From the NCBI GenBank assembly GCA_017856435.1, contig JAFMFB010000010.1, positions 1 through 64,000 on the forward strand: a DNA stretch of 64,000 bases, in the 5' to 3' direction. How positions within the stretch are numbered: the stretch's first letter is position 1; every line of letters starts with the position of its first letter. Under the pieces are notes generated by a model. The model had not been told where the DNA came from and made no database searches. It worked only from the letters and a program-made list of their open reading frames with translations. The stretch is from Burkholderiaceae bacterium (GTDB taxonomy: Bacteria > Pseudomonadota > Gammaproteobacteria > Burkholderiales > Burkholderiaceae_C). The position numbers and the translations under genes are program-made. Of the stretch, positions 62,715 through 64,000 are shown in pieces.

Positions 62715-64000
62715 ATGTTTGTTCACTTGCGTCTGCATACCGAGTTTTCTGTCGTTGATGGCACCAACCGCATTGACCAGGTTGTCAGCGCTGCCGCGGC
62801 CAACGGACAGCCGGCGTTGGCCATCACCGATTTCAACAATCTTTTTGGGGCCATCAAGTTCTACAAGGCCGGTCGCAGCCAGGGCATCAAGCCGATCATC
62901 GGTGTAGAGGTCCAGCTCGATGGTCTGGGCCAGGACCCTGGCGCGATTTCACGCCTGCTGCTGCTGGTGCAAAACAGGCAGGGCTACCTTAACCTGTCGG
63001 AGATTCTGGCGCGTGCCTGGACCCACCATGTCGTGAAAGCCCAGGCGGTAGTCAAGCTGACTTGGCTGCAGGAGTTGAACGAAGGCTTGATTGCGCTGTC
63101 CGGAGCGCAGGCCGGGGCAGTCGGACAGGCCCTGATGCAAGGCGATGCTGACCGCGCGCATGCCCTTGCCCTGGAGTTGTCCACCTTGTTCCCGCATCGC
63201 TTTTATCTGGAACTGCAACGGGCGGGCCGGCCCGACGATGAGTCCCATGTCAGTGCCGCAGTCCAATTGGCCGCCCGCATGAAGCTGCCGGTGGTGGCCA
63301 CCCATCCGGTGCAGTTCACCCTGGAAGATGACTACGAGGCGCATGAGGCGCGGGTATGCATTGCCGAAGGTGAAATCCTGGCCAATCCACGCCGCCAGCG
63401 CAAGTTCACCCGTGAGCAGTATTTCAAGAGCGCCGATCAGATGGGCGCATTGTTTGCCGATCTGCCCAGTGCACTGAGCAACGCCCTTGAAATCGCCAAG
63501 CGCTGCAACCTCACGCTGGAGCTGGGCAAGCCGCAGTTGCCCAATTTCCCGATCCCGCCGGGCATGAGTCTTGAGCAATATTTTCGCCAGATGTCTCATC
63601 AGGGCCTGCAGGAGCGTCTGCAACACCTGTATCCCGACACCCCAAGCCGCGAGCGCGAACAGGGGCGTTATCTGCAACGCCTGGAATTCGAGATCGACAC
63701 CATCCTCAAGATGGGCTTTCCGGGCTACTTCCTGATTGTGGGTGACTTCATCCAATGGGCCAAGACGCACGACTGCCCGGTCGGGCCGGGGCGCGGCTCG
63801 GGTGCGGGCTCGCTGGTGGCCTACGCACTCAAGATCACTGATCTCGATCCGCTGCAGTACAACTTGCTGTTCGAGCGTTTCCTCAACCCCGAGCGGGTGT
63901 CGATGCCCGACTTTGATATTGATTTCTGCCAGGCCAACCGCGACCGGGTGATTGACTATGTGAAGGAAAAATACGGTAAGGAGGCGGTCAGCCAGATCGC
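62715..64000 (+). CDS. dnaE: DNA polymerase III alpha subunit, N-terminal part (runs off the window)
   Basis: [24 protein letters not shown]... PHP domain; [71 protein letters not shown]. Open at right edge. Confidence 0.96.
   Translation, partial: MFVHLRLHTEFSVVDGTNRIDQVVSAAAANGQPALAITDFNNLFGAIKFYKAGRSQGIKPIIGVEVQLDGLGQDPGAISRLLLLVQNRQGYLNLSEILARAWTHHVVKAQAVVKLTWLQELNEGLIALSGAQAGAVGQALMQGDADRAHALALELSTLFPHRFYLELQRAGRPDDESHVSAAVQLAARMKLPVVATHPVQFTLEDDYEAHEARVCIAEGEILANPRRQRKFTREQYFKSADQMGALFADLPSALSNALEIAKRCNLTLELGKPQLPNFPIPPGMSLEQYFRQMSHQGLQERLQHLYPDTPSREREQGRYLQRLEFEIDTILKMGFPGYFLIVGDFIQWAKTHDCPVGPGRGSGAGSLVAYALKITDLDPLQYNLLFERFLNPERVSMPDFDIDFCQANRDRVIDYVKEKYGKEAVSQI

Overview
The window looks like a chromosomal segment of a betaproteobacterium (Burkholderiales; inferred from repeated orphan Bug/TTT binding proteins and the rpmBG/trxB/ftsK/lolA context). 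Housekeeping blocks include xerD, rpmG-rpmB, trxB, ftsK-lolA, pgm-waaC-waaA, ettA, rhlE and partial dnaE. Between them lie several accessory catabolic or efflux loci. (1) About 1.5-11.3 kb: an organosulfur locus with a choline-sulfatase-type sulfatase, a Bug protein, an HpsN-type (HisD-like) dehydrogenase, LacI and GntR regulators, then SuyA-SuyB and SlcC/ComC-type dehydrogenases. This fits dihydroxypropanesulfonate/sulfolactate degradation. A perfect 20-bp palindrome lies between the GntR gene and suyA. (2) 23.6-31.2 kb: a TetR-regulated RND pump with TolC on one strand. (3) 31.3-43.3 kb: a tightly packed and apparently undescribed operon with a GntR regulator, a Liv-type ABC importer, a Bug protein, aconitase-type two-subunit hydratase, a cyclic-amidohydrolase-family enzyme, a stand-alone FAD dehydrogenase and an isocitrate-lyase/PEP-mutase-family lyase. 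It resembles the lower part of a 2,3-dimethylmalate-type pathway with ring opening and desaturation added. (4) 46.6-51.9 kb: an acetyl-CoA-synthetase-like / E1alpha / E1beta / E2 / acyl-carrier-protein cluster without E3. Among non-coding signals, the rhlE 5' leader stands out: several consecutive hairpins, one followed by a T-run, suggest transcription attenuation. No tRNA, rRNA, CRISPR, IS or prophage was recognised. All family assignments come from reading motifs by eye; no database search was run.
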